A stretch of DNA of 64,000 bases from Poa pratensis (taxonomy: Eukaryota > Streptophyta > Magnoliopsida > Poales > Poaceae). The notes under the pieces were generated by a model. It made no database searches. It was given only the letters and a program-made list of their open reading frames with translations, and was not told the DNA's origin. Of this stretch, positions 1-11,573 are shown piece after piece; within the stretch, counting starts at the first letter, position 1, and each line of letters starts with the position of its first letter. The translations under genes and the position numbers were made by a program. The stretch spans positions 1,134,357 to 1,198,356 of the forward strand of contig CAMZMU010000060.1 in assembly GCA_947311845.1 (NCBI GenBank), written 5' to 3'.

Positions 1-515
1 CAGACTTGACGCATCTTGAGAACAACGCGTCCCTACCTGCGACCCTTGTAAGGAGACAATACCAGGAAGTGATATCTGCATCAACCCCAAGCAACGAGGA
101 ATGACATCCAAGACGAAGATCGTCAAGTTACCCAAGAAGAACAATGCCTCCAAGTCAACCCCAGATAAACCTTCAAGACCCCTTTTTAAGGGGGGAAGAC
201 CTGCAATGTGTATACCAGGAGATGTTAATAATTAGATCCCTGCACCTTAGCCTTGTAGTATCTAAAAGCGATCCACCACGGCTGTCCATCAAAGTCGATC
301 ATCAAGTCAACCCTGTCATCAAGGAACTGAACTCAGCATAGATTTTTATCGACGAAGAAAGCCTTGCATCATCAAGTTATCAAGAACTCACCTGGCAACC
401 TCACTGAAGGAGCAACGACCGTAGAAGTAGTCAACCCAAATCCCGTGCCCTTGTACTCCCCTGTTACCACCGGGCAAATCTCGAGGACGAGATTTATTTT
501 TAAGGGGTGAAGAGC
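1..515 (+). mobile_element. 3' internal tail of a long-LTR Gypsy retrotransposon
   Basis: This stretch has no intact reading frame. Near its end it contains a CTCGAGGACGAG motif, which also recurs just before the 3' LTRs of the Athila-type elements in this window (for example near 5158 and 11540). It ends with a purine-rich run, AAGGGGTGAAGAGC, directly before a TG that starts a long LTR; that is the position of a polypurine tract. I infer the last part of the internal domain of a Gypsy-type element whose coding part lies left of the window. Confidence 0.6.
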
Positions 516-3500
516 TGTCACATCCCAAATTTAGAAACTAAGAAAAACTTAGTTTAACAAGACCCAAATTTCAGAACCAACAAAAACTTTTTAAAATGTT
601 TCACTGATGATTGTGTTTTACTTCCCCTTGCTGTGTTTGACCTTGTGTGGACTTGGTTGTGATGCTGATCTGGTTATGTTTGTTGCTTGTGAGGTCAATT
701 CCTCAGCTGTGTCTAACACTAAAAATAAAACACACTTGGCAACAATTTGGAATGTGACTTAAGTTTAAAGCAAACTCCTCAAATTACTCAACAAATAGAA
801 ATTAAGATCATGAGTTAAAGAAAGGATCTTAATATATTAATCTGTCTACCTCACTCTCTATTTCTCTCAAGCAAATATTTTCCTTATGAGACTAATTCCC
901 TGGATGAGGTAAAAAGATGACCATCTCCTTCTCATACCCCTCCCTTCTCAAAATTATATAGTTACCACTTAATTTTATTTAAACTAAGAAATCTTATTTT
1001 ACTCATTTGAATCAATTCAAATGTGTTTGTTTCTGACAAACACAAATACAAAAGCTAATATATTTGTCAAGGAAGTTCCAAGAGTTCCAAAAATAATATT
1101 TTGAACTTGCTTCAAAATTTCAAAGGATTATAATTTTGCATTTAAGAAAAATGCCATTTTTAAACCCTATGAACAAAAGTTGTTCAAAACATTTTATTTT
1201 GTAAAACCAATTTTTGTGGAGCTTCTACATGACAAGCGGAGCCTACCCAAATAATTTCAAATTTTTCTAAATTGATTTAGTGCCTCAATAAAATCCTTGA
1301 AAAGCTTCTGGTTTTCAAAGAAATAAAGAAAAGGACCTAGTTGTAACTGGAAACAGAACTCCAGGGGGTTATCTAGAAAAGTGTCTTCGTGTTCCTGTAG
1401 CCGGGAAGCACGCCGCCGTGTCCCCCGTGGCGCCGCACCACCCAAGCCCCCACAGCGCTCCTCGCCGGACCCCCCTGCCGCCGTGCCCAGGCCCCCCCCC
1501 CCCTCCTCTCCTCTCCTCTCCTCTGCGAGAAGATAAGAGGAGCACGTTCCTCTGCTTTCCCCTCACTCCCTCTATTTCCTCCCAAAGCACCGAACCCTCG
1601 CCGCCGCGGCCGCCGCTGCCGCCGTCGCTTGAGAGCGCCCCGTCCAGATCGAAGAGCGCCAGAAGAACCGTCTCGTTGTCCTCTACAACCTCGAGCAAGG
1701 AATCGATGTGGGACTCCGCGAATCGAGCTGAGCATTTGCGACCTCTTCCGCGCCAGCCGTCACATTTCCAGGGACCTCGCGAGCAGCTCTGTCCACCCCT
1801 CCTCGCCATTTTCACCTCTCTGAAACTCTCTCATCGTGAACTATTTCATGGACATCATCCTCTTTGCTTAGGTCACCGGAGCCGCCGACGCCGACCTCGC
1901 CGTGCTCCCTGTCGTGCTTCGTTCGGCCGTGCGCGTGTCGAGGAAGGAGAAGAAGGCCCATACCGCTTCGCCCGTGCTCATGGGCCGCAAGCGGGGCCGC
2001 TCTCAGCGATGCTCAGTTGGATCTGGGCCAGATCCGGCCCATTTCTCTTTTTTCTCTAATAGGTCTATTATCTATTTCTATTTCCTGTGTAAATTGCAGT
2101 AGAGCTTTAAATCTTTTGTGGTAAATCTGTGATAGCTATTGGGGTGATTCAAATTTTGTAGCATTCTTATGTGTTTTCTTAACCATGTGGCACTGGACAA
2201 TTACCAAAATGTGTAGTTATGTGTGTGCTAGAGTTAATCTAGTAAAAAGTATCTAGTTCATTAAATATTTAATATCTAGAGTTTTATAACTCCAAAAATT
2301 GCAAACTAAATTTCTCTGGATAGGTTGAAGTGATACCTTTCTAGATATTCTGGTCTTGTATGCAAATGAAGTATAAAACCCAAATTGTATTCATTCTTGT
2401 AAACACACCAGTAGCGCTTGGGTGATTTTTGTAGATTTTTGTGAGTTGAATTTTGGAGTAAATCCAATTGGATTGTCTTCTATATGTATAGAAGAACCTA
2501 TACCTAATTTGGTTTGAATTTAGGAGTCATGGTTTGACTGTGGTGATAATTATAAACTTTAGGCATTTTCTGCCTATTTTTATTAGGACTTTGTTAGTTG
2601 TTGTGTTATATATTTATTATTACAAATATGTTTCCTAGCATGTGTGTGGTGGTAATCCACTGTTATGACATGTTTCCTTGTTTTACTAGCAGGTTAGGGG
2701 AACTACTTGTTAGTCATGTATTTGTTAGAGTTTTATTCCCTATATAGTCTTCTCCTAGTAATTGGAAATTGCTATGCTAGTTTGTTTTGATGTTAGATTA
2801 TTTGTGTGTGATTAATATGAATGCCTTGCTGGATAATGATTGTTGTGGTACTATGCTTGCGTGTTAATATTGTATAGCAGGTTATAATATGTTAGTACTG
2901 TTAGTGGTATTTGTTAGATATGTTGGTGTGAGAAAGATGTTTGCCTTGCTTGTTCAACTTGGTTGTCTCTAAGTTAAGTAATAGCTTGAGTGTCTTGTTA
3001 ATGTCTCCACCTTAACTTGGTGAGATATTTTGAATTACCAAGATTAATTGGTAGTTTAACTTTTGTCTGAAGTATTTCCTGATTAAAGAAAAGTGGTTGT
3101 TAATTACCTCTATTTGAGGATGTCTTTGTGCCCTCTTGTTTTAGCATGTTTGTGGTGTTATACTCCTGTGAGTATAATGCCCTTGTAAATGTAGATCTTA
3201 GTTTGTTGCTTGATTAAACTAGTGCTATGTTGTGGTTGATTACTTGTTTGTATACCACTTGTGGTTTGGTTTGCTTATTGCGTGTTGTTTTATTTTCATG
3301 TTGCGACGCTAGAGATAAACGCTACCGGGGTGGTATTTGGAAAGGGTTTATCGGAGAAGGATGAGAGTTATTTCTTTGATCAGTGAGAAGAAGCCCCGGG
3401 AACATCATGCTGAAATCAGGCAAGCTATTCTCTGAGCTTGCATCTATATACATCTATTTTGTTTCACATGTTTTACTTATAAAGAGCATAACTGATTTAT

Positions 3501-5036
3501 GTGGTGTTTGCCACTAAAGTTATGATTTTGAAAACCCTTTTCCAAAATACAAGTATATTATTTTGACACCCTATATGGAGATATTAGATGGAAATTCTTT
3601 TCAAACTTTAGGATGGGAAAAATATTGTTTACTCAAAACTCCTTTGAAAATACTTGTGTGGATATGGAATACCGAGATGTCGGTATGGAACTGGAGAACT
3701 GGAGAATGGAGGTGTTTATGAAAAATGCACATTGTGTCTTCGTACTATGACGACCAGCCAATAATCTGCGCGACCACGTTTACCCCCATATGGGAACAGG
3801 GCTTAGTCATATAATTTGATCTTATTAGTATGGGATACCTCATCGACGGAGATGACTCCGTTATGCGTGAGGGGATGGTTTGTGAACTCCCCTGACCTGG
3901 GTCCTCGCTCAAACTCTATGGAAAGTTAAGGAGGAGGATTGAAGACTTCATAAATGTGGTCACCGGGAAAAACATATGAGTCCTCACACTTGGGGTTGCC
4001 GACGGGGACCGGACTGAGTGTCGATGGGAATTATCATATGGGTAGGATCCTATACTAGCATGAGCAAAGGAGAGGCTATGGTCGGTGGCTCAACTTCGCA
4101 TACACCTTGTATGGCGGGACGTGGCTGACATGATGAGCTGCCGGATGGATGTGGGTTAAAAGCGTGCTACCTCTGCTGAGGGTAATAAAACTATTCGAAT
4201 AGCCGAGTCCTCGGATATGGATAGTTGGGAGGCTGTCCTCTGACCATGTGCAAGTTTTGGAAATGTTTTAAGATTTGAAAGGAAAATGGAGATGTTGTTT
4301 ATGTGCAACTATACCGATGAGTCGGTATGACGTTGCTGGAAAAGTGGAGGACCCTGAGTGGCTATGATCGAGAAGTGCAAAGTTTTGTGTCCTGAAAGTG
4401 GGAAATGTTTTATGCAACTATACCAAAGGGTTGGTATAAGGTTGTTGGAAAAAAATGATTTCACTAGGAATGGTTTTGGTCGAAAAAGGAGGAGTTTTGG
4501 AGAAATAAACAAATGGTGATTTTCCGAGAAAAAGTCTTAAAAGAGAATTCTTACAAAGATAGGTTTATGGGAAAAAGTTTTAAAAGCCTTCTTTTCTTTT
4601 CAACAAAGATATAGAGGTGTCTTCTCAAAATAAAGGGTTTTATTATAATAAAATGATGCTATTGCATGCTCATGCCGGGGTAGTTTTGCGAGTACGTAAA
4701 TGTACTCATGGCTGTGTCCCTGGATATTCCCATGTCCAGAGTTCAAGGAGAAGTATGCTGAAGACCGAGAGATCGATGACGTCTTTGCGAACTAGGGCGC
4801 TTCCCAGTCAGCTGCATGTGGGGTTGTGGCAAATGACTTGGGCTCCACGCTGTTTGATGATTTCCGCTGCAAGAACTTATTGAAGATTATTACTTCAATC
4901 AAGTAAGTATTTTGATTCGGTATTTTTGGATGTTCTTTGGATAACAGTTTGATTGTGCTCAGCGACAGACTGATCATGGGATCGCTGATGTTGTAGGCAC
5001 AAGGGTATTTCGGATAGCTAGTCCGGGATCCCCACA
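516..5036 (+). mobile_element. 3' LTR of a long-LTR Gypsy element (about 4.5 kb)
   Basis: It starts TGTCACATCCC directly after a polypurine tract and ends GGGATCCCCACA, so it has the TG...CA ends of an LTR. The following base context (5037 onward) belongs to a different, Athila-type element, which supports a boundary here. The 5' partner LTR and the left target duplication lie outside the window, so the ends cannot be confirmed by repeat comparison. Inside there is a GC-rich island (about 1370-2060) followed by a T-rich, intron-like stretch (2060-3300). Short ORFs in the island look like products of composition, not genes. An alternative is an LTR with a further unrecognised insertion inside it. 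Confidence 0.55.
1492..1524. repeat. poly-C run followed by a TCCTC microsatellite
   Basis: Twelve consecutive C are followed by about four TCCTC units. It lies in the GC-rich island of the long LTR. It is simple-sequence DNA and explains the proline- and serine-rich false ORFs across it. Confidence 0.85.
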
Positions 5037-5190
5037 TGTATATTGCTACTCCTTTGAAGAATGAATCATTTGACTCTATGTAGCAGTAGTAATCATCTTT
5101 GATATCCTTTGATAGTATTAAATTGCAAAGTCCATGTTAGTTTTATCACCTTCATACTCGAGGACGAGTATAGGTTAAGCTTGGGGATGT
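5037..5190 (+). mobile_element. 3' internal tail and polypurine tract of an Athila-type element
   Basis: The sequence contains the phrase 'tactcgaggacgagta' followed by AAGCTTGGGGA (5177-5187) just before an LTR start. The same arrangement stands before the 3' LTR at 11574, so this is the end of an Athila-type internal domain. Its upstream part was interrupted by the long-LTR element ending at 5036. Confidence 0.65.
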
Positions 5191-6159
5191 TGATGCATGT
5201 AAAATGCAAACATGAACTTTGCATTATATTACTTATATTTCAATCATATTTGCATCGTATAAGGGTTATAGCATTGTTTTATATTGATTTTGGGAATATT
5301 ACATTGTTTCCCTATTTTTCTGGAATTAACCCTGCACAGGCAGAAAACCCTATTTTCTATATTTTGATGTTTCAGGGACCCAAACGACGTCCAAATGACC
5401 TGATAATTTACGGGGATCAGTTTTTGGAAGGAACGAAGCGTGGGAGCGAAGGATGCGAACAAGCGGAGGCTCGAGGGCCAGGAGAGGGTGGGCCACGCGG
5501 CCAAGGAATCTGGCCACGTGGGACCCACCATCTAGGCCCTCGTGGCTCCGTTGTCGTCGATCTTTTTTCCCGAACCTCCGTCTTGACCTAAAAACGACTA
5601 TAAAAATAGTCCCCGACGCCTTTCAGAAAGGAGCGCCGCAGAAACACAGAAACCACAAAACAGAGACCTGGAGTTGCAGATTGGAGGGGAAAACTCTGGC
5701 GGGGCGCTGCCGGCGTGGTCTCCATCTTCTCCAATGACTTCTCTGCCATCTCCATGATGAAGAGGGAGTAGTCCACCCCTGGACTATGGGTTTGTGGAAG
5801 TAACTTATGTATCTCTCCTCTCTCTTGAGCTTCACTAATTAGTACCGTATGAGCTGCTGAACATGATTATTGTCATCTATGTAATATCTTTGTGGTGGAT
5901 CTTTTTATGAGTTAATATATGTTTGAGATTGCAATAGTTTTGTTTCAGTTATGAAAGTAGATGCATGTTATGTACCCCGTTCTTGTTTACTTGTTTTGAT
6001 CAAGCATGTGTATGAGAGCGTGTGAGGGGGAACGTGTGCATTAGTTGGAGTAACGGGGGGTGGCTAGTGCGATGAACGTGAGAGAAAGTTTCGCGATCCA
6101 CTTGGGTTTTTACCTTACTTTGTTGCCTCACTAGGGATAAAGAAAAATACCTTGCTACC
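5191..6159 (+). mobile_element. Athila-type 3' LTR, left part (interrupted at 6159)
   Basis: The LTR starts TGATGCATGTAAAATGC directly after a polypurine tract. It is cut after 969 bp by the complete element at 6160-13169 and resumes at 13170; the insertion duplicated CTACC. No gene is present. ORFs across it are not supported. Confidence 0.65.
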
Positions 6160-7758
6160 TGATACGTCTCAAACGTATCTATAATTTTTGATGTTCCATG
6201 CTTGTTTTATACCAATTGCTACATGTTTTGCATCTACTTTATATCACTTTTATACATTTTTTGGGACTAACCTATTAACAAGATGGCGAAGTGTCAGTTC
6301 CTGTTTTCTGCTGTTTTTGTATTCCAGAAAAGCTATTCTGGAAATATTCTCGGAATTGGACGCAACTACACGGGGGTGCCTATTTTTCCAGAACACGCCT
6401 GACGGAGCGAAGGAGCAGCAGAGGAGGGCCACCAGGAGGCCACACGCCACCAGGGTGCGGGCCCCCCTTCTGCCGCGCCCTGGGGTGGTGTGGGCCCCTC
6501 GGGGGTCCGCAGGCGCCGCCCTTTCGCCTACTTATCCCCCCCGACGCGAAAACCCTAAGTACCTGAGCAAATATCCACGAAAACATCCTGAGACGCCGCC
6601 GTCGTCAACCCTAGCTCGGGAGGGTTCAGAACCTCTTCCTGGCACCCTGCCGGAGAGGGGAATCGTCACCGGAGGCTTCTACATCGCCATGCCTGCCTCC
6701 GGAGTGATGCGTAAGTAGTTCATCCTTGGACTACGGGTCCATAGCAGTAGCTAGATGGTTGTCTCTCCACTTTGTGCCATCATGTTTAGATCTTGTGAGC
6801 TGCCCTACATGATCAAGATCATATTATTGTAATGTACATGTTGTGTTTGCTGGGATCCGATGAATATTGAATATTATGTCAAGTTGATTATCAATCTATC
6901 TTATATGTTATTTAAGATCTTGCATGCTTTCCGTTACTCGTAGATGCTTTGGCCAAGTAGATGCTTGTAACTCCAAGAGAGAATATTTATGCTAGATAGT
7001 GGGTTCATGTCTCCGTTTAACCTGGGACAGTGACAGAAAGTTCTAAGGTTGTGGATGTGCTGTTGCCACTAGGGATAACCTAACGATGCTATGTCCACGG
7101 GCATATGTGTTTGTTTACATTACGCACTTTACTTAATGCAATTATCCGTTGCTTGCAACTTAATACCAACGGGGGACTCGGATGACAACCCGGCGGTGGA
7201 TTATTAGTCATAGATGCTGTTGGATAACGATCTATGTATTATGTCGTAATGCCCAATTAAATATCATAGTAGTCAACATGTCATGTATATGCATTGTCAT
7301 GCGCTCACTATTCGTCAATTGCCCAGCTGTAATTTGTTCACCCAACATGTTAGTTATCTTTTATGGAGAGATACCACTAGTGAACTGTGGACCCCGGTCC
7401 ATTCTTTTACACTGATTAAACAACCACAAACTGCAAACTGTTCCTTTTTCATTCTCTGCAATTTAATACTCATTTTCCACACCATACGTTTAATCCTTTG
7501 TTTTCAGCAAGCCAGTGAGATTGACAACCTCACTGTTTCGTTGGGGCAAAGTAGTTTGATTGTGTTGTGTGCAGATTCCACGTCAACAGTCCAGACTCCC
7601 TGCGACAGCTATTTTTCTGGCGCCGTTGACAACCTTCTGAAGAGTTGCTGCTCCTACTGGTTCGATAACCTTGGTTTCTTTCTGAGGGAAAACTTGTTGC
7701 TGACTACATCATACCTTCCTCTTGGGGTCTCCCAACGAACGTGTGTTTCACGTCATCA
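6160..7758 (+). repeat. 5' LTR of the 6160-13169 element
   Basis: It starts TGATACGTCTCAAACGTATC and ends ACGTCATCA, and it repeats at 11574-13169. The first bases form an inverted repeat, GATACGT ... ACGTATC. Near its end it carries a partial primer-site copy (7618-7628). The long ORFs over the LTR (for example at 7283) have no recognisable domain. Confidence 0.9.
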
Positions 7759-7769
7759 ATCTATTTTTC

Positions 7770-7787
7770 TGGCGCCGTTGCCGGGGA
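7770..7787 (+). promoter_or_regulatory. primer-binding site, tRNA-Asp type (first copy)
   Basis: TGGCGCCGTTGCCGGGGA starts 11 nt after the LTR end. It is complementary to the usual plant tRNA-Asp 3' end. A second perfect copy lies at 7842-7859 and a partial one inside the LTR. The 11-nt gap is the same as in the other Athila-type elements of this window. Confidence 0.8.
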
Positions 7788-7841
7788 GTGGAAGCACTTC
7801 GGTTCAGCAGACTCCTATCTCCCCTTCGACGCCTATTTTTC

Positions 7842-7859
7842 TGGCGCCGTTGCCGGGGA
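7842..7859 (+). repeat. second copy of the tRNA-Asp-type primer site
   Basis: The phrase 'ctatttttctggcgccgttg' plus 'ccggggag' occurs again 72 bp after the first copy. It is part of a local duplication of the leader region. Confidence 0.8.
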
Positions 7860-8025
7860 GACAGCAGTCTTCTGCAAGGGGAGTTTCACGCTTCCAATCT
7901 CTTTACTTTGTTTTTGTCTTGCTTAGTTTATTTTATTTTATCTTGTTTGCTTTCAATTATCAAAAACAAAAAAAATTAGTTACTTGCATTTAGTTTATTT
8001 TCAGTTTTGTTTTCTGTTAGTCATC

Positions 8026-8524
8026 ATGTCTAGCCCTGTTCCAGTAGTAATGTCACCTGAAGAAGAGATCTTCACTTTCAAGCAAGGGAGTGAGGAGAGT
8101 TTTAAAGATGCTTGGTCTAGAATATCTGAGTCCTATGCTAAAACTGAACCTAAAATGACTTTAAGCCTGCTTCTTAGTAGCTTTTATTTTGGTCTTGTTC
8201 TTTGCTATAGATATGCTTTAGATGCTGTGGTAGGAGGAGATTTCCTTCGTTATGATGGGGATCAAGCTTTTAATGCTATAAAAAAATTGATTACAATTTC
8301 TACCCCCCAATCACTAAAATTGATTTGGCTTTGACAAGCATAAGTGATAGACTTAACGCTCTTGAAACGAACATATCTGGTCTAAAAGAAGGGTATAATC
8401 AGATTCGTGAACATTATGATAATGTGCCCGTAAATTTTGAACCATCGGGATGGATTCCCTCAGTAAAAGTTGTTATAAATGGTGAAACTTTTCATTCTCG
8501 CTGTGATATTATGTCTGAATTTGT
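8026..8524 (+). pseudogene. shortened Athila-type gag remnant
   Basis: The frame starts at ATG 8026 (MSSPVPVVMSPEEEIF) and includes a gag-like stretch, FKDAWSRISESY, then YRYALDAVVGGDFL. The first frame stops at 8334. The following sequence continues in another frame with a coiled-coil-like part (ISDRLNALETNISGLKEGY) to about 8524. I read this as a gag capsid gene that lost a large part and carries at least one frameshift. It would have formed the particle shell. Assignment to Athila-type gag rests on context and motif resemblance, not on a search. Confidence 0.6.
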
Positions 8525-8910
8525 TTAATGCCCAAGAATATTTATGATTCCTTAAATCTTTGGGAGCTTTCCAAATGCGAAGATTGTATAACTTTGGGTG
8601 ATAATACTATTAAATTACCAAGGGGAGTAGCTGAAGGAGTATTTACAAAACTCTTAGGGATAACAATATCTATTGAATCTTAGGGATAACAATATCTATT
8701 GATTATCATGTCATTGAATGTGCAGGAGTAGGACAAATTACGCTTGGAAGGTCCCTGTTGAAACGCTTTGGAGCAATAATAGATGTGGGCCAAGGCACTA
8801 TGAATTTCGCCTCTTCACCTATGTGTAACCAAGTATTTCCTAAAGATAAAGGTAAAGGTAAGAGAGCTAAGCGTAAGAATGTTGATGCTTCTTCACTTGG
8901 TAATACTTGA
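8525..8910 (+). pseudogene. aspartic-protease-like remnant of an Athila-type element
   Basis: The reading frame over 8700-8910 has the pattern YHVIECAG..ITLGRSLLKRFGAIIDV..GTMNF. This matches the C-terminal half of retroelement aspartic proteases (hydrophobic strand, LGR.LL, GA.IDV). The catalytic D-[ST]-G part upstream is not recognisable. A 26-bp tandem duplication (about 8652-8703, containing 'ttagggataacaatatctat') disrupts the frame. The frame ends at 8910 without a polymerase following. Confidence 0.55.
8652..8703 (+). repeat. 26-bp tandem duplication in the protease remnant
   Basis: The phrase TTAGGGATAACAATATCTAT occurs at 8654 and again at 8680. The 26-bp shift is not a multiple of three, so it breaks the frame. 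Confidence 0.85.
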
Positions 8911-9558
8911 TGCATGCTTTGTGCCTAGCTAAAAGGCGTTAAAGAAAAGCGCTTATGGGAGGCAACCCATTTTATTTTTCTGCAATTTTTCTTTTATTGA
9001 GTCAAGGAGTTTGTTTACTTCTGTAGCAACTCCTTTGTATCTTTATTTTCTCGCATTGTTGTGCCAAGAGTAGCCTCTAATGATAAGATGATGCTTAATT
9101 TTGATTGCTGCGCAGAAACAGATTTTTGCTGTTCACTGTACGAAATTCCTAAAATCACCAGATTGTTAAAAAATCTGAAATTTTTGTGCGTAATCTTTAT
9201 GAATGTCTGAAACTTTCATTAGTTCAGAGTTTCTCGATCTGAGCGTCGTAAGTGCCTCGAAAAAATTCGTCTTTGCGGACTGTTCTGTTTTAGACAGATT
9301 ATGCCTTTTTATTTTTCGCATTCTCTCTTTTACTAGTGTTGAGTGAAATTCTTTTTTGGGTGGAAGAGCTTCACATAACATCAGTGGCTGTAGCTAATGT
9401 TTAAAGTAACAAATCATATTGCGTCTTTACAGAACATGTGAATTTTTGATTATGCACTAACCCTCTAATGAGATCTACTTTGAGTTTGGTGTGACGGAAG
9501 TTTTCAAGGGTCAAGAGAGAAGGATGATATAATAGGATCAAGAAGAGTGAAGAGCTTA

Positions 9559-9642
9559 AGCTTGGGGAGGCTCCCATGGATCTCCCCAGCATATTTCAAG
9601 AAGACTCAAGCGTCTAAGCTTGGGGATGCCCAAGGCATCCCC
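9559..9642 (+). repeat. two internal AAGCTTGGGG tracts with a perfect hairpin
   Basis: AAGCTTGGGGAG lies at 9559-9570 and AAGCTTGGGGATGCC at 9616-9630. The second continues into a perfect 9-bp stem, GGGGATGCC (9622-9630), loop CAA, GGCATCCCC (9634-9642). The tract resembles the true 3' polypurine tract of the element at 11560-11570 but lies about 2 kb upstream of the 3' LTR. Confidence 0.8.
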
Positions 9643-11559
9643 TTCTTCATCGTCAAAATTATCAGGTCATCTCTAGTGAAACTATATTTTAATTCTTTCA
9701 CATCATATGTGCTTTTCTTGGAGCGTCTGTGTGCTTTTTATTTTCAGTATTGCACTTTTATTTTCAATAAAGCTTGACTGGACCCTAGCATTCTTGATTG
9801 GGAGAGAGACACGCTCCGCTTTTTCATGAGAATACTCCTATTCTTCACTTATATTTGTTGAGTATTCATATCTAGCGCTGTTCAGCTTTTAGCTCTTGTT
9901 TTCATGTATCTCTTGTCAGAGCTATTAGCTTTCTTTTGTAGAAAGTACTCTCTTGCTTCACTTATATTTGTTTGGAGAGTTGATGAAATAAATTGATTGG
10001 TGTTTGGTTGGTTCAGAAAATGTTGCATGTGGTAATTGGTATAAGGAAAAACTTGCTTAATCTTGTAGATCACTAAAATGGATAACTTGATGCTTGTCAA
10101 TTGTTTTGAGTTAACAAGTAGATCATGATTAAATTGTGCATCACATGAGTTAAGCCTATTAGTGAAGAACTACCGTAAAGCTTGTTGAAAATTTGGTTTG
10201 CATCGGTGGTACCTCTAAGGTCTAGATATTTTCTAATAACAGGGTTTGGTTAACAAGGAAGACGGTATGAAGTCTTATAACGTTTGCAATATGTTTGTCA
10301 TATAAAACTTGGTGTACGGGTTGATATTCTTGTTTGCTTACATAACCTTGCTAGCCTAAACTCTGTACTGAGAGGGAATGCTTCTCGTGCATCCAAATCC
10401 TTGAGCCAAAATCCATGCCATTTGTGTCCACCATAACTACCTATATGTGGTATTTCCTTGCCACTCCAAGTAAATTTTTCATGTGCTACCTTTAAATTAT
10501 TCAAAATGTTATTATTCCCTTTTTGTGTCAATGTTTACTAGCTCATGAGGAATTAGTGTGGTTATTCTTTATTCTATTTGTCGAGTGGACTTTTACACCT
10601 GGACTAGTGGCATATACATCCGCTTATCCAATAACTTGCAAAAAGAGCTGGCAACGGGGTGCCCAGTCCCAATTAATTACAACTTTAACCAATTAATTCT
10701 CTTCACACTTTTGCCCTGATTCATCAGTAAGCAATGACAAACAGTGAAATACCTGAATGTGTGTAAACCAAAGAGAAAGAGGGATGATCTGCCTTGCTGG
10801 TAGAAATAACGTCCTTCATGGGAGCCGCTCTTAAAAGTCCGTTCGACAGGTAGAATACTGTTCTCACCCGCTACCATTCGTTGACAATTAACAAACACCT
10901 CTCAAAAATAGATACTCCTCCATGGTATGTGATTGATGGAAGGCACCCGAGGATTCGGTTAGCCATGGCTTGTGTTAGCAAGGTTGGGAGGAGTATCAAA
11001 TATTTTATGCAATCTCTATATGCTTTCAAAAACCTAAAAGCTCTAGCACATGATTTAATCCCTGCTTCCCTCTGCGAAGGGCCTTTCTTTTACTTTTATG
11101 TTGAGTCAGTTTTCCTATTCTTTCTGTCTTCCACAAGCAAACACTAGTGTCAACTTTGTTACAACATGCGTTATATGCAATGTATTGGACTTGTTATACT
11201 ACTTTGTGTTGACAATATCCATGAGATAAATATGTTGAAAGTTGAAGCAAATGCTGAAACTAAATTCTTCCTTTGTGTTGATTAAATACCTTTTATTAGA
11301 AACTATTGCTTTATGAGTTAACACTTATGCAAAACTGTTTGATGCTTGTCTCGAAAGTACTATTCATGAAAACGTTTAGCTTGTGTGATTCATTGTTTAC
11401 TCATTATCTATTTGTAGCAAATTATAGACCATTGACTTGGATCACTTCATTCATTTACATGTGCCTTGCAATATTATATGATCAAGATTATGATAGTAGC
11501 ATGTCACCTCAAAAATTATTTGTTTTTATCGTTTACCTACTCGAGGACGAGTAGGAACT
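9643..11559 (+). mobile_element. non-coding 3' internal region of the 6160-13169 element
   Basis: There are no supported genes here. Several phrases recur in other Athila-type elements of the window: 'aggcacccgaggattcggtt' (10942 and 44088), 'ctctgcgaagggcc' (11070, 39950, 44337) and 'gagccgctcttaaaagtc' (10820, 39808, inverted near 20226). It is a shared, non-coding Athila 3' region. ORFs shorter than 90 codons in it are not conserved between the copies. Confidence 0.65.
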
Positions 11560-11570
11560 AAGCTTGGGGA
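11560..11570 (+). promoter_or_regulatory. 3' polypurine tract of the 6160-13169 element
   Basis: AAGCTTGGGGA lies 3 nt before the 3' LTR start at 11574, the usual position for the plus-strand primer of reverse transcription. Confidence 0.7.
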
Positions 11571-11573
11571 TGC

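Noticed and set aside
1369..2124. Overlapping ORFs on both strands in the GC-rich part of the long LTR
   Set aside because: Proline-, arginine- and serine-rich products of simple GC-rich DNA; no domain, and frames overlap on both strands.
7283..7993. 236-codon ORF across the LTR end and leader, with a related one at 12694-13236
   Set aside because: It runs through LTR boundary and primer sites; it is open by chance and has no protein motif.
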